This document shows positions 30,985 through 42,738 of a stretch of DNA of 64,000 bases, one piece after another. The stretch is from Musa acuminata AAA Group (lineage: Eukaryota; Streptophyta; Magnoliopsida; Zingiberales; Musaceae), in the NCBI RefSeq assembly GCF_036884655.1, contig NC_088331.1, positions 16,944,001 through 17,008,000 on the forward strand. Direction: 5' to 3'. Positions within the stretch are counted from its first letter, which is position 1. The number at the start of each line of letters is the position of its first letter. Both the position numbers and the translations under genes were made by a program. Under the pieces are notes generated by a model. It saw only the letters and a program-made list of their open reading frames with translations. It ran no database searches and had not been told where the DNA came from.

Positions 30985-32163
30985 GGCCCCAACCCAATTC
31001 AAAATTCGAGCTCAAAACGATCAAATCGATCAAATCCCAGAATTCTGGGATCAGGCGGTTGCACCTCTTGACTGGAGAGGTGGCACCGCCTGGCAGAGCT
31101 CGAAGACTGAGCTCAGGCGATTGCTCCTCTCTGCCAGAGCTCGAAGACTGAGCTCGATGGTTGCATCACCTGGCAGAGCTCGAAGACTGAGCTCGGTGGT
31201 TGCATCACCTGGCAGAGCTCGAAACTGAGCTCGGTGGTTGCATCACCTGGCAGAGCTCGAAACTGAGCTCAGGCTGATGCACCTCTCTGCCAGAGCTCGA
31301 AGACTGAGCTTGGTGGTTGCATCACCTGGCAGAGCTCGAGACTGAGCTCAGGCTGATGCACCTCTCTGCCAGAGCTCGAAGACTGAGCTCGGTGGTTGCA
31401 TCGCCTGGCAGAGCTCGAAACTTGAGCTCTGGCGGTGCTACCTCTTGATAGAGGAGGTTGCACCGCCCAGTCTAGCTCGAAGACTGAGCTCTGGGCGGTT
31501 GCACCTCTTGGCTGGGGCGGTTGCACCTCCCAGCCTCGCAGCCCTGGCGGTTGCACCTCCTGGCTGGGGCGGTTGCACCTCCCAACCTCACAGCCCAGGC
31601 GGTTGCACCTCCTGGCCGGGGCGGTTGCACCTCCTGGTGCAATCAGGGTCCGAATGGTTCACTCCATTCGGCCCAATTTGAATCTTTTCAGGGGCCCAAT
31701 TGCCCCAAGATTAAGCTAATGGGATCACCTCCCATTTTCATGCTTAATCATCATGCTAACTACGATTAATTCTAAGACAACTTCTGCAGCTTTGCTCCGA
31801 TGCGTCAATCGCTTCTTCCGGCGAGTTTCCGGCCAACTTCCGTCGATCATCCGATAAACCCTCGGTGATCCTTCTGCGGACATCCGGCATACTCCTGGAC
31901 TTTGCGACGATCCACTTGGCGAGTTCCGACGAGCTTCGCTTGGCAAGCTTCTGGACTTCTCGGATCTGTTCTCGCTGAACCTTCGACGACCGTCCAAACT
32001 TCCTTCGAACTCTCGAACTCCCAACGTGATCATGATCTTGACTCCGGCGCAACACCTGCTGCTTGTCTTACTCTCATCGTAGTTAATCCTGCACACTTAT
32101 CTCAACACATAGATTAGATAACAAATGACAATTGACTTCATCATCAAAATCCGAGATTCAACA

Positions 32164-32168
32164 CACTT
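32164..32168. repeat. Target-site duplication of element B (right copy)
   Basis: CACTT, identical to 22036-22040. Confidence 0.95.
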
Positions 32169-32413
32169 GACATGTCGGACAACTAGAATGACTTGCAATA
32201 TATTTGTCTAGCCTTTAATAGGGTTGAATTAGGCCGGTTGGATGGCCCAGTAAGCCACTTGGAGCCACGTCAGGCGGTGGCACTACTTAGATTGGGTGGT
32301 GGAACTGCTTGTGGCTTAGCCTCCTAGGTGGTCTGGGCATTGGTACCGTTGGCAATTAATACTGCTAGGCGGTGGTACCGCTAGAACCTAGTCTCCGAGC
32401 TCTGTCAGGAGAT
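32169..32413 (+). mobile_element. Element E, 3' LTR, segment 2
   Basis: U3-type sequence on the plus strand with GCGGTGG and GGTACCGC palindromic units, between the insertions of B and F. Continues at 38490. Confidence 0.7.
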
Positions 32414-32418
32414 CATAC
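32414..32418. repeat. Target-site duplication of element F (left copy)
   Basis: CATAC, repeated at 38485-38489. Confidence 0.9.
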
Positions 32419-34008
32419 TATGAGGAACAAAGTCAGCACTAAGAGGAGGGGTGAATTGGTGTAGCGGAAAGATTACGTCGGTTCAAAAACTTCATTTTGA
32501 TTAAATCTGTTTCCGACGAAAAATCATTTCATAAAGGTAATAACTTTGAAAGCATATGGAAGAGAGTAGGCATAGTAAAATAAGTAAGCAGGTTTGCAGT
32601 AAAGATAAATTACACAAATAGAAATATAAACCAGAGAATACGCCAATTTTATAGTGGTTTGGTTGTCATGACCTACATCCACTCCGCTGATTCTTCTTCC
32701 ATCGAGACCACCGGCATCCATTATCGATATTCCTTTAATAGGCGAAGATCAACCTCCTTCTTACACCCCTCTTCTTCTTTTCATAGGTTTAGGAGTCAAC
32801 CTTTACATACACACACTCCTCCTAAACAGAATTCTAAACTTAAACTATAAGAGGGGATTTCTCTAGTGATTGCAACAGCGTTTTCTCACTTTTAAATACT
32901 CTGTGCTCGTGTGTGTTAACCAGGGATGAGAGGGGTATTTATAGGCTTCAAGTTGATTCAAATTTAGAGCCTAAAAACATCTTATCCTGGGTTTTCTAGG
33001 TCCAGGCGATACCACCGCCAATGTCAGTCTAACACTAACACTACATTGGGCGGTACCACTGTCCAGACTAGCGGTACCACTACCTGGCACCCTGTCAGGG
33101 GCGGTACCACCACCCAGACTGGCGGTATTACCGCCTAACATAGTCTCGAAGACTGTGCCATGACGGTGCCATCTCTTGGGTCATTGTTTGGACCTTTCAT
33201 TGGGCCCAATACAGTCCTTACATGGGCCCAACTGACTCATAATTGGGTTAGCCCAATTTTAAACATAATTATGTGCTAACTATGAAATCTAAGACATACT
33301 TAAGCTAAACAAGTCTGTAAGTCTTAGTTTCTTCCGACGAGCTTCCAGTGATCTTCCGGCAAACTTCCGACGATCTCTTGGCAATGTTCTAGCAGACTCC
33401 CGGCAAGCTCCTGGACTTCACGATGATCTTCTTGGCGAGTTCCAATGAGCTTCTCTGGCAAGCTCTGAGACTTTTCGGCAGGTTCCGACAGAACTTCCGA
33501 CGAATGTCTGGACTTCCGACGAACTCTCGAACTCCCAACGAAATCACATCATTGACTCCGGGACTTCATTTTGCTTTATGCCTTGCTATCATAGTTAATT
33601 CTGCACATGTAAAAACACACTTCGATCTAGACAATTAATACTAAGCATGAATCATATTGTCCGGCATGTCATTGATCCCTTGACGCTTTGTCCGATTCTT
33701 CGGTGCATCGTTCTCTCTTGCGGCCTATTGCCCAATCAGCAAGTTGACTCCGCAACTCCGATATCGTTGGCATAATATCCGCTCTTCTTGGCCTGATGCC
33801 CGAATCCATGGCCCGAAGCTTTCTGTTGATACGTCGACCGATCCTCCGACTCGACGTCGAATCTTCTAACATGTTTTCCTCCGACCCAACATGATTCTTC
33901 CTGCTTTAATTGTCTTATTCTGATCGAAGCATCCCGCGTCACTCAAAACACAGATCAAATCATAAACACTTATCAATTGGTTTTATCATCAAAATCCGAG
34001 ATTCAACA
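32419..34008 (-). mobile_element. Element F, 3' LTR
   Basis: Starts TATGAGGAACAAAGTCAGC, aligning without gaps to the start of the 5' LTR copy (TGTAAGGAATAGAGTTGAC). TATA 32936-32943. GGCGGTACCACCGCC-type palindromes about 33000-33190. Long-U3 type. Confidence 0.88.
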
Positions 34009-35933
34009 ATCTCTCCCTTTTTGATGATGACAACCAATTGATGATGGAGTTAACCTTAACTCCCGGAGTTTAAACAAACTCCCCCTATTAATATGCCATA
34101 TTGATAGAACTCTTGGATTCAAAAATCCAAGCAACATGTTATCATAAAACTTATGCATAACATCATCATACTTCTCCCCCTTTGTCATCAACAAAAAGGA
34201 GAAGTCCAACTATCAAATGTTTGAGATATAAGTTCAAATCGTTGCATAATAAACAAAAAGTTTTATCATCATGCAAGCTAGCAAAAATTTTGAATTTTAC
34301 AAGTTTGTAAATTTTGCTAGATGTGTAAGTTTAGCATTTTTGCTTCTTGAGATAGGCAAGATGGCACTTTGTTTCTTTTAAGATAGCAACTATTTGCTTC
34401 TCTTTAGATTATAAGCTAGCAATTCTAGCAAGTTTTACATCATACAAGCTAGCAATTTGTACGATATGCAAGTTAACAAATTTGCTTTTCTTTGGGATGT
34501 GCAAGATAGCATATTTTTACATCTTCTTGAAATATACAAGCTAGCAAACTTAGTGATGTTCAAGATAGTAAGTTCTTTCTTTTCTTTGAGAAGTGCACAC
34601 TAGCAATTCTTTCTCCCCCTTTGTCATTGTCAAAAAGAAGGGAAGAACAATACAATAGTTCAATTCATTTCCTTTTACTTCAATCTTCAAATCATGACAA
34701 AAGATAAATAACAAAGATGAAAAATCAGATTATGAATGTCAAAACAATTTTTCATCATGAATATTTCATCATTGCATACATCATTATCATAAGTTGAAGT
34801 ATAGCATAATACCAAATCATCATGTATATTTTTAAAATATAAAATCATCATTATATGCATAATTCCAAATTATTATTTCAATCATAAAAAATGAAAGATA
34901 TCAAATCATGAATGCCCCTGATTTATTTCATCAAATCTCTTCTTTTTATAAATAGCAAAAAGAAACATAAGAGATCAAATGATAAGATCTTGATTCATAT
35001 ATCGAGAAATCTCATGCATCAAATATCGAGAAATCAAGATGATGATTCATATATAAAAAAAATATCACAAGTTATAATCAAGAGAAAAATCATCATTTAT
35101 CTTCAAATCATTCAACTTGTTAAATTAACAAAGTCATTTTTGAGAGATTCATAAAAATGATACACATAGATTCATCAAAATCCGGAGATGTTTCATTTTA
35201 AGTTATTGATTTCATACAAGTATGCCTTTATCTTTTTATGCCAAATAAAAACATGCATCAATCATTTAGGATCAAAAAATAAATTTTGTCATAAAAACCA
35301 TGAAAATCAATAAACCATAAATTATCATGTATAACTTTAAAATCCCATGCATAAAATCATCGTATCAAAACATTTAATATTTTTATTACATCATCATGTC
35401 ATATAAGATACTCAATCATTTATAATACAAGAAGTCATTCGAGAATAAAAGTGAGGGATCTTGATTTATATAAAGAAATTATCAAGTTTTGATTTTGAGA
35501 ATTCAAGATCAATGATATAGATAACGATTTTCCCATAACAAATAAAGTCATGGGAGAACACATAAAGGATTTCGATTCATGCATTCAAACCATTATTATT
35601 TCAACTCATCATGCATAGTTTCAAAAGATAAATTCATTAAGCACTATCATTATGCATCATTACATTATTTCATCAAGCATGATTTCATAAAGTGGTTTCA
35701 GTGAAAAGTAATACGGAAATCATTAAGATACACATTATCATTAAAACATCTAGCATGATTTAAGTCTAACATTTTGTTCTTTTATCATAACACAAGCAAT
35801 TTCCATGATTATTTTCAAAATTACTAAATAAGCATGATTCCTAATTTTTTGTATTTTTATTTATTAAACATGCAATTTTCAAGAAAAATAATAAATTTTT
35901 TAAAACTAAATTTAAATTAACTCATGAAAAATA
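34009..35933 (-). mobile_element. Element F, non-coding internal region
   Basis: Next to the LTR, minus-strand view: polypurine tract, hairpins GGAGTTAACCTTAACTCC (34046-34063) and GGAGTTTAAACAAACTCC (34065-34082), palindrome 34085-34107 and hairpin CTTGGATT/AATCCAAG (about 34112-34131). Further PPT-like tracts at about 34173 and 34614. The rest is AT-rich with degenerate TTGCTAGCTTG-type repeats and no coding ORF. Confidence 0.8.
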
Positions 35934-36863
35934 TCATGTAATTTCGAAATAAATTAAAGGAGTTTCGTTTGAGTTATTTACCTTGTTGATAAAAGCCGTT
36001 AAGGCGTAGTTTGCCACCTCATCTTCATCGGTTTGCTCCTCATCTTCAGATGCACTTGTTTCGTCTTATTTTGTGTTCTTCTTAAGTTTGTTTTTATTTT
36101 TTAATTGTTGTTTCATGAACTTTTTAAATTTTATGAGGAGTTCAAGTTTACCATCACTTGAGCTTATGCTCAAGTGGTCTTCAATTGTTCTAAGTCCCAA
36201 ATCCCTCCTCTTCTCTGGAAGATTGTTCTTGAGTTTTTCACGTGTATTGCGCGTTAATTCATAGGTCATTAAAGACCCTATTAGTTCTTTAATCAGAAAG
36301 GTATTTAAATTTTTTGATTCTTGAATTGTTGTTACTTTTGAATCCCAATTCTTATTAAGAGAACGTAAAATTTTGTTTATAAGTTCAAAATCTAAAAAAC
36401 TTCTCCCAAGTGCTTTTAAACCATTAACGACATCCATAAAACAGGTGTACATGTTAACAATAGTTTCGCTTGGTTTCATATAAAACAATTCGAAATCATG
36501 CATTAAAAGATTAATCATTGAAACTTTTAATCTACTAGTGCCTTCGTATGTGGTTTCAAGAATGTGCCAAATATCGAAAGCTATTTCGCACAAAGAAACC
36601 CGAAAGAATTCATTTTTGTCTAAGGCACAAAATAGAGCATTCATAGCTCTAGCATTTAGAGAAAACGTCTTCTTCTCCAAATCATTCCAATTGTTCATTA
36701 GAAGAGAAGACCTTTGAAATCTATTTTCGACCATATTCCATAAATTTAAATCAATAGAAAGAAAGAAAACTCTCATTTGAGTTTTCCAATAAGTGTAGTC
36801 CGTCCCATTGAAAAAGGGAGGACGAATGAGAGCAAGTCCCTCTTGAAAGCCGAAAAGAGCAAT
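35934..36863 (-). pseudogene. gag: Gag of element F (start lost, premature stop)
   Basis: Copia Gag fragment. The expected start codon is ATT (36861-36863) instead of ATG; reading is otherwise open through YTYWKTQMRVF to a premature stop at 36066, just before the WDESS-like tail. The tail remnant continues to a stop at 35934-35936 and keeps AAG/GTAAAT at the point where the gag-only elements diverge. No CCHC knuckle. From the first internal Met 236 residues remain, with the motifs NARAMNALFCALDKNEF and FDIWHILETTYEGTS. Confidence 0.83.
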
Positions 36864-36899
36864 TTCTCTTGAGTGTTAAACCAAATGAGAAATAACGAG

Positions 36900-36911
36900 G
36901 CTCTGATACCA
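36900..36911 (-). other. Primer binding site, element F
   Basis: Minus-strand TGGTATCAGAGC, intact despite the age of the element. Confidence 0.92.
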
Positions 36912-36913
36912 AC

Positions 36914-38484
36914 TGTAAGGAATAGAGTTGACACTAAGAGAGGAGGGGGGGGTGCGGTGGTGAATTTGTGCAACGGAAAGATTACGTCGGTTCAAAGACT
37001 TCGGTTCAATTAAATCCGTTTTCGATGAAAAATCATTTCATAAAGGTAATAACTTTGAAAGTGTATGGAAGAGAGTAGGTGTAGTAAAACAAGTAAGGAG
37101 GTTTGCAGTAAAGATAAATTGCACAAATAGAAATGCAAACCAGAGAACACACCAATTTTATAGTGGTTCGGTTATCGTGACCTACATCTATTCCGCTGAT
37201 TCCTCTTCCGTCGAGGCCACTAGCATCCACTATCGATCTTCCTTTAATAGGCGAAGATCAACCTCCTTCTTATACCCCTCTTCTCCTTTTCACAGGTTTA
37301 GGAGTCAATCTTTACAAGCACACACTCCTCCTAAACATAATTCTAAACTTAGACTATAGGAGGGGATTTCTCTAGTAATTACAATAGCATTTTCTCACTT
37401 TTAAATACTCTGTGCTTATATATGTTAACCAGGGATGAGAGGAGTATTTATAGGCTTCAAGTTGATTCAAACTTGGAGCCTAAAAACATCTCATCTCGAG
37501 TTTTCTAAGTCTGGGTGGTACCACCGCCTATGCTGGACAGTGCCACCGCTAGTGTCAGTCTGACACTAACACTAGACTAGGTGGTACCACCGCTTGGCAC
37601 TGGGCCACTGGGTGGTACCACTGCCCAGACTGGTGGTACCATCGCTTGGCACCTTGTCAGGGGTGGTACCACCGCCCAAACTGGCGGTACTATCGCCTGA
37701 CATAGTTTCAAACACTGTGCCACGACGGTACCATCTCTTGGGTCATTTTTTGGGTTTTTTATTGGGCCCAACATAGTCCTTACATGGGCCAAACTGACCC
37801 ATAATTAGGTTGGCTCAATTCCAAACCCAATTACATCCTAACTATGAAATCTAAGACATACTTAAGCTAAATAAGTCCGTAAGTCTTGGTTTCTTTCGGC
37901 GATCTTTCGGTGAACTTCCGATGATCTCTCGGTAATATTCTAACAGACTCCTGGTAAGCTCCTAGACTTCACGACGATCTTCTTAGCGAGTTCCGACGAA
38001 CTCTCAAACTCCCATTGAAATCATGTCTTTAACTCCGAGACTTCATTTTGCTTTATGCCTTGCTATCGTAGTTAATCCTGCACATGTAAAAACATACTTC
38101 GATCTAGACAATTAATACTAAGCATGAATCATGTTGTCCGGTATGTCATTGGTCCCTTAACGCTTCGTCCGATTCTTTGGCGCATTGTTCTCTCTTGCGG
38201 CCTATTACCCAATCGGCCAGTTGACTCTACAACTTCGATATCCTTGGCGCAATATCCGCTCTTCTTGGCCCGATGCTTGAATCCATGGCCCGAGGCCTTC
38301 TGTCGATACGTCGACCGATCCTCCGGCTCGACTTCAATCTTCTGACATGTTTTCCTCCAGCCTAACATGATTCTTCCTGCTTTAATTGTCTCATCCTGAT
38401 TGAAGCATCCTACGTCAATCAAAATGGAGATCAAATCATAAGTACTTATCGATTGGTTTCATCATCAAAATCCAAGATTCAACA
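36914..38484 (-). mobile_element. Element F, 5' LTR (1571 bp)
   Basis: TGTAAGGAATAG...GATTCAACA in plus view. TATA 37445-37452, KpnI-like GGTACC palindromes 37510-37730, extra U3 module about 38090-38440. Its last ~900 bp are included in the tandem duplication described separately. Confidence 0.88.
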
Positions 38485-40568
38485 CATACCACCCAGACTA
38501 GGCGATGGCACCGCCAAGTGTTAGTCTACAGGCTGTGGTACCGCCAGTACCCCAGAAACCTGGGATGAGACACTTTTTGCCTCCGTTTCTGAAGCCATTA
38601 TAGTCTATAAATACCCCACTCTTTCCTGCATGAAAGAGCATAAAAGTGTGAATAAAAGTCTTATAATTTTGGATTGTGAAAGTGTTGAAGTAGTGCTAAG
38701 TGTCATCTTCTTTCTTTAGCTTTGGGATCAATCTAAGAGAGGTGTGAGACTTGTAAGGGTTGTCTCCTAAATCCATAAAACAAATAAAGTATTGTAAGAG
38801 GTTGGTTGGTCTTTGCCAATTGAAAGAAGACCGTTAGTGGATGCTAGTAGCCTCAACAAGGAGGAATCAAGAGTGGACGTAGGTCACGACAACCGAACCA
38901 CTATAAATCCGATATGATCTCTACTTTGTCATTCCTACTCTGCCTTTCCTTCATATTGCTTATTGACTTGGCTACTTACTTCCCTTCACACTTTTTTTAT
39001 GTTAAACACATTTCTGATACGAGTTTAAATTGAAACATAGTTTTTGATTCTAGCGGTACCACCGCTTAGCATTGGGCCACTGGGCGGTATCACTGCCCAG
39101 ACTGGTGGTACCACCGCCTGGCACCCTATCAGAGGCGGTACCACCGCCCAAACTGGCGATACTACCGCTTGACATAATCTCGAAGATTGTGCCATGACGG
39201 TGCCATCTCTTGGGTCATTATTTGGGCCTTTCATTGGACCCAACACAGTTCTTACATGGGCCCAACTGACCCATAATTGGGTTGGCCCAATTCTAAACCC
39301 AATTACGTGCTGACTATGAAATCTAAGACATACTTAAGCTAAACAAGTTCGTAAGTCTTGGTTTCTTCCGATGAGCTTCCGGCGATCTTCCAACGAACTT
39401 TCGACGATCTCTCGGCAATGTTCCAACAGACTCCCAGCAAGCTCCTGGACTTCATAACGATCTTTTTGGCGAGTTCCGATAAGCTTCTCTAGCAAGCTCC
39501 GAGATTTCTCAGCTAGTTCCGACAGAATTTTTGATGAACGTCCGAACTTCCGACGAACTCTCGAACTCCCAATGAAATCGCATCCTTGACTTCGGGACTT
39601 CATTTTGCTTTAAGTATTGCTATTGTAGTTAATCCTACATATGTAAAAACATACTTTGATCTAGATAATTAATATTAAGCATGAATCATGTTGTCCGACA
39701 TGTCATTGGTCTCTCCACGCTTCGTCCGATTCTTTGGCGCATCATTCTCTCTTGCGGCCTATTACCCAATCGGCAAGTTGATTCCGTAACTCCGATATCC
39801 TTGGCGCAATATCCGCTCTTCTTAGCCCGATGCCTGAATCCATGGCCCGAAGCCTTCTGTCGATACGTCGATCGATCCTCCGACTCGACGTCCAATCTTT
39901 TGACATGTTTTCCTCCAGCCCAACATGATTCTTCTTACTTTAATTATCTCATCCTGATCGAAGCATCCCGCATCAATCAAAATGCAGATCAAATCATAAA
40001 CACTTATCAATTAGTTTCATCATCAAAATCCGAGATTCAACACGTACCACCCAAACTAGGTGATGGTACTGCCAAGTGTCAGCCTCCAAGCTGTGGTACC
40101 GGTAGTACCCCAGAAACCTAGGATGAGACACTTTTTGGCTCTATTTCTAAAGCCATTAGGGCTTATAAATACCCCACTCTTTCCTGCATGAAAGAGCATA
40201 AAAGTGTGAATGAAAGTCTTATAATTTTGGGTTGTGAAAGTGTTGAAACAGTGCTAAGTATTCTCTTCTTTCTTTAGCTTTGTGATCAATCTAAGAGAGG
40301 TGTGAGGCTTGTAAGGGTTGTCTCCTAAATCTAGAAAACAAATAAAGTATTGTAAGAGGTTGGTTGGTCTTTGCCCATTGAAAGAAGACCGTTAGTGGAT
40401 GCTGATGGCCTCAACAAGGAGGAATCTAGAGTGGACGTAGGTCACGACAACCAAATCACTATAAATCCGATATGATATCTACTTTGTCATTCCTATTATG
40501 CTTTTCCTTCATATTGCTTATTCACACATTTCTGATACTAGTTTAAATTGAAACAAAGTTTTCGATTC
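37579..40568. repeat. Diverged tandem duplication (~1.5 kb units) across the F/E junction
   Basis: Unit 1 runs from about 37579 to 39050, unit 2 from 39051 to 40568. Each contains the U3 end of the F LTR, the junction (38484/38485 and 40043/40044) and about 560 bp of the E LTR including its TATA box. The units differ at roughly 10% of sites, with an 87-bp gap in unit 1 and a 40-bp gap in unit 2. The duplication post-dates the insertion of F. Confidence 0.85.
38485..38489. repeat. Target-site duplication of element F (right copy)
   Basis: CATAC, identical to 32414-32418. Confidence 0.9.
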
Positions 40569-40632
40569 GGCGTAATTTTTACAAAAGCAATAAATAACCC
40601 CCCCTCCTCTTAGTGCCAACTTGATCCTAACA
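38490..40632 (+). mobile_element. Element E, 3' LTR, segment 3 (with internal duplication)
   Basis: Plus-strand LTR sequence with CCCAGAAACCTGGGAT palindrome remnant, TATA at 38606-38613 (copy at 40164-40171), and an end CCCCCCTCCTCTTAGTGCC...CCTAACA at 40632. Removing B, F and the duplicate leaves an LTR of about 1.2 kb, close to those of H and J. Confidence 0.75.
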
Positions 40633-40730
40633 GTGGTGACCTACGTCCACTCCCAATTCCTCCTCCGTTGAGGCCACTAGCTTCCACTATCAATCTTCTT
40701 TCAATGGGCGAAGATCAACTACCCTCTTAC
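40633..40730 (-). mobile_element. Element O: scrap of a minus-strand LTR
   Basis: GTGACCTACGTCCACTCC...GAGGCCACTAGC...GGGCGAAGATCAAC matches the R/U5 block of D and F LTRs in plus view. Both flanks are lost. Probably the older LTR into which E inserted. Confidence 0.6.
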
Positions 40731-41475
40731 TGCTAGTCATAGGTGCCTTGCAAGCCAATCACGTGAGTGATGACACATGTGACTTGACATGCAGTCTTTT
40801 TGCTTATTATTATTTGGTATTTTATAACTTTATATTGTCTATTGCATGAATATATTATGATATCCATGGATCTATGCAATAAGAATTAGATCATGATGAG
40901 ATCATGATAATAAGACAGATTCACCTTTAAATAAAGATCCTAAATAATCTTAGTCATAGGTTACTCGAGGGGGACATCGAGATAACCAGATAGACTAGTA
41001 TGTTGTATACCCATTCATATGATGGATGCAGCTAGTCTCACAGCTGTTTGTGTGGGGACACTAGAGATATAGTGTAGGTGCTCATTGGAGAATGAGTTCA
41101 CTGATTGATCCCCTCATGGAATGTTGGATGGTTGATGATGTCTTATTGTCAAACAACGATCTCTCATCCTAGTGGTGTATCTAGTCCTTAGACTTGAGAC
41201 ACCAAGGATATCCTGTATAAGTATTTCACTCTTTGATATTGGACTTATAGGTTTGGAGGTTTTAGATCTAGCACAACCGATCATTAGGGGTGGTAGCCAA
41301 CTTTACGAGGGCTATTGAGTGTTGATAGAGGAACATTCGCTCTCGGTGTCATGAGAGGAATATCTCATGTATTCTTGCTCAGATAAATCCCTAGCTAGGG
41401 TTATTCTGATTGAGAGAGAAAGTGTTCTATGAGAGAATCCGATTAGAGCTAGACTCAAGTAGAAACTGTATTGGT
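40731..41475. mobile_element. Element P: unclassified repeat, probably part of another LTR element
   Basis: No ORF longer than about 75 codons and no LTR terminus. The text (for example GGGGGACATCGAGATAACC, TGTGGGGACACTAGAGATA) does not match the Sirevirus-like LTRs here and reads like LTR or leader sequence of a different copia family. It is cut at 41475 by element J. Orientation and class not established. Confidence 0.4.
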
Positions 41476-42738
41476 TGTTAGGATCAAAAGCGATACTAAG
41501 AGGGGGGGGGGGTGAATTAGTGCAGCGAAAAACTTCCAAGATTTTAGAAAAATGTTCGTGTCATTTAAAACCGATTTCGACGAAAATAGTTTTGATTCAA
41601 TCTGTTTCGGAGAGAAGTTGAATTTGAAAGCTTTTGTAAAAGTGCAAGAGAAGATTAAAGAGGTTGGTAGTAAAGTAAATTGCATAAATGAAAAGCAAAC
41701 CGGAATTTAGAGTGGTTCAATCAAGGTGACCTACATCCACTTTCGGATTTCTCCTCCAGCGAGGTCACCGGTGTCCACTAAAGGCCTTCCTTCAATAGGT
41801 GAAGACCGAACACCTCTTTACAGTACTTTATCCTTTTCTCGGGTTTAGAAGACAACCCTTACAAGTCTCACTCCTCTTTCTTGGATGATTATAAGGCTAA
41901 GAGATGAAAGAGGAGAACTCTAACTTTTACAACACTTTTATGACTCAAGAATTCAAGATTAAGCCAATACTTTCGTGCCCTTCATACAGAAAAGGGTGAG
42001 GTTTTTATAGGCCATAATGGCTTCAAAATTAGAGCGAAAAATGTCACATCCCCGGAATTCGAGGTACTAGCGGTACCACCGCTGTTACTGGGTGGTACTA
42101 CCATCGCTGATTTGACTCTGGGCGGTACCATCGCCGAACAAGGGTGGTACCACGTTGGTAGAATTACTGCCAGTGGTACCACCACCCAGAAAACATGGGG
42201 CACTGCTTTCCAAGTGGTGGCACCGCCGGCCATGTTTTTAGGGGCTGAATTGGTAGCTCACTTCGGCCCAATTCAACCCTGTAAAGGGCTCATTTGGCCC
42301 CTAATTAAGTTAGTAGGATTATCTCTCAATTCTAACTTAATTTACGCTCTAACTACATTAATTAAGACATAATTTATAGTGCTTCTTATTCCGGTGCGTC
42401 AATTGCTCTTCCGGCGAGCTTTTAGCGTACTTCCGGGGAACATCCGATGAACTCTCGACAATGTTCCAACAGACTCCCAACAAGCTCTTTTTGGTGAGTT
42501 CTGACGAGTTTCTTTGGCAAGGTACTGGACTTCTCGGTTGGTTTTGGCAGAACTTACGATGAACGTCCGAACTTCCGACGAACTCTCGAACTCCCAATGA
42601 GATCTTGATCTTGACTTCGACACAACACCTGCTTTATGTCTTATTGCTATCGTAGTTAATCCTGTACACTTTTCTCAACATATAGATTTGATCAAACAAA
42701 TTATAATTAACTTCATCATTAAAATCTAAGATTTAACA
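41476..42738 (-). mobile_element. Element J, 3' LTR (1263 bp)
   Basis: TGTTAGGATCAAAAG...GATTTAACA in plus view, long G tract at about 41502, GGCGGTACCA-type units about 42060-42230, short-U3 type. Followed by a reversed polypurine tract, so it is the 3' LTR of a minus-strand element. Confidence 0.88.

Larger units (their letters stand above)
22041..32163 (-). mobile_element. Element B: complete, young Sirevirus-like Ty1/copia retrotransposon
   Basis: A 10,123-bp element on the minus strand with two 2323-bp LTRs (offset exactly 7800), primer site, open gag and pol, polypurine tract and a perfect target duplication CACTT. By eye the LTRs differ at about ten sites in 2323 bp (roughly 0.4%) with no length change, so it inserted recently. 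The host sequence is the 3' LTR of element E. All catalytic motifs are present, making this the best candidate in the window for a still-active autonomous copy. Confidence 0.96.
29841..32163 (-). mobile_element. Element B, 5' LTR (2323 bp)
   Basis: Nearly identical to 22041-24363. TATA 30977-30984, 18-bp palindrome 31034-31051, palindrome array about 31052-31650. Confidence 0.95.
32419..38484 (-). mobile_element. Element F: complete gag-only (TR-GAG-like) retrotransposon
   Basis: A 6,066-bp minus-strand element with LTRs of 1590 bp (left) and 1571 bp (right), primer site, gag remnant, non-coding interior, polypurine tract and target duplication CATAC. It has no trace of pol. The LTRs have diverged clearly (about 10% by eye), so it is much older than A and B. 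The only gag-only copy here with both ends inside the window. Confidence 0.9.

Noticed and set aside
32419..32440. Reading the left LTR of F as a truncated fragment because it lacks the usual TGTTAGG start
   Set aside because: It aligns base for base with the start of the right LTR of F and sits directly after the CATAC target duplication, so it is a mutated but complete end.
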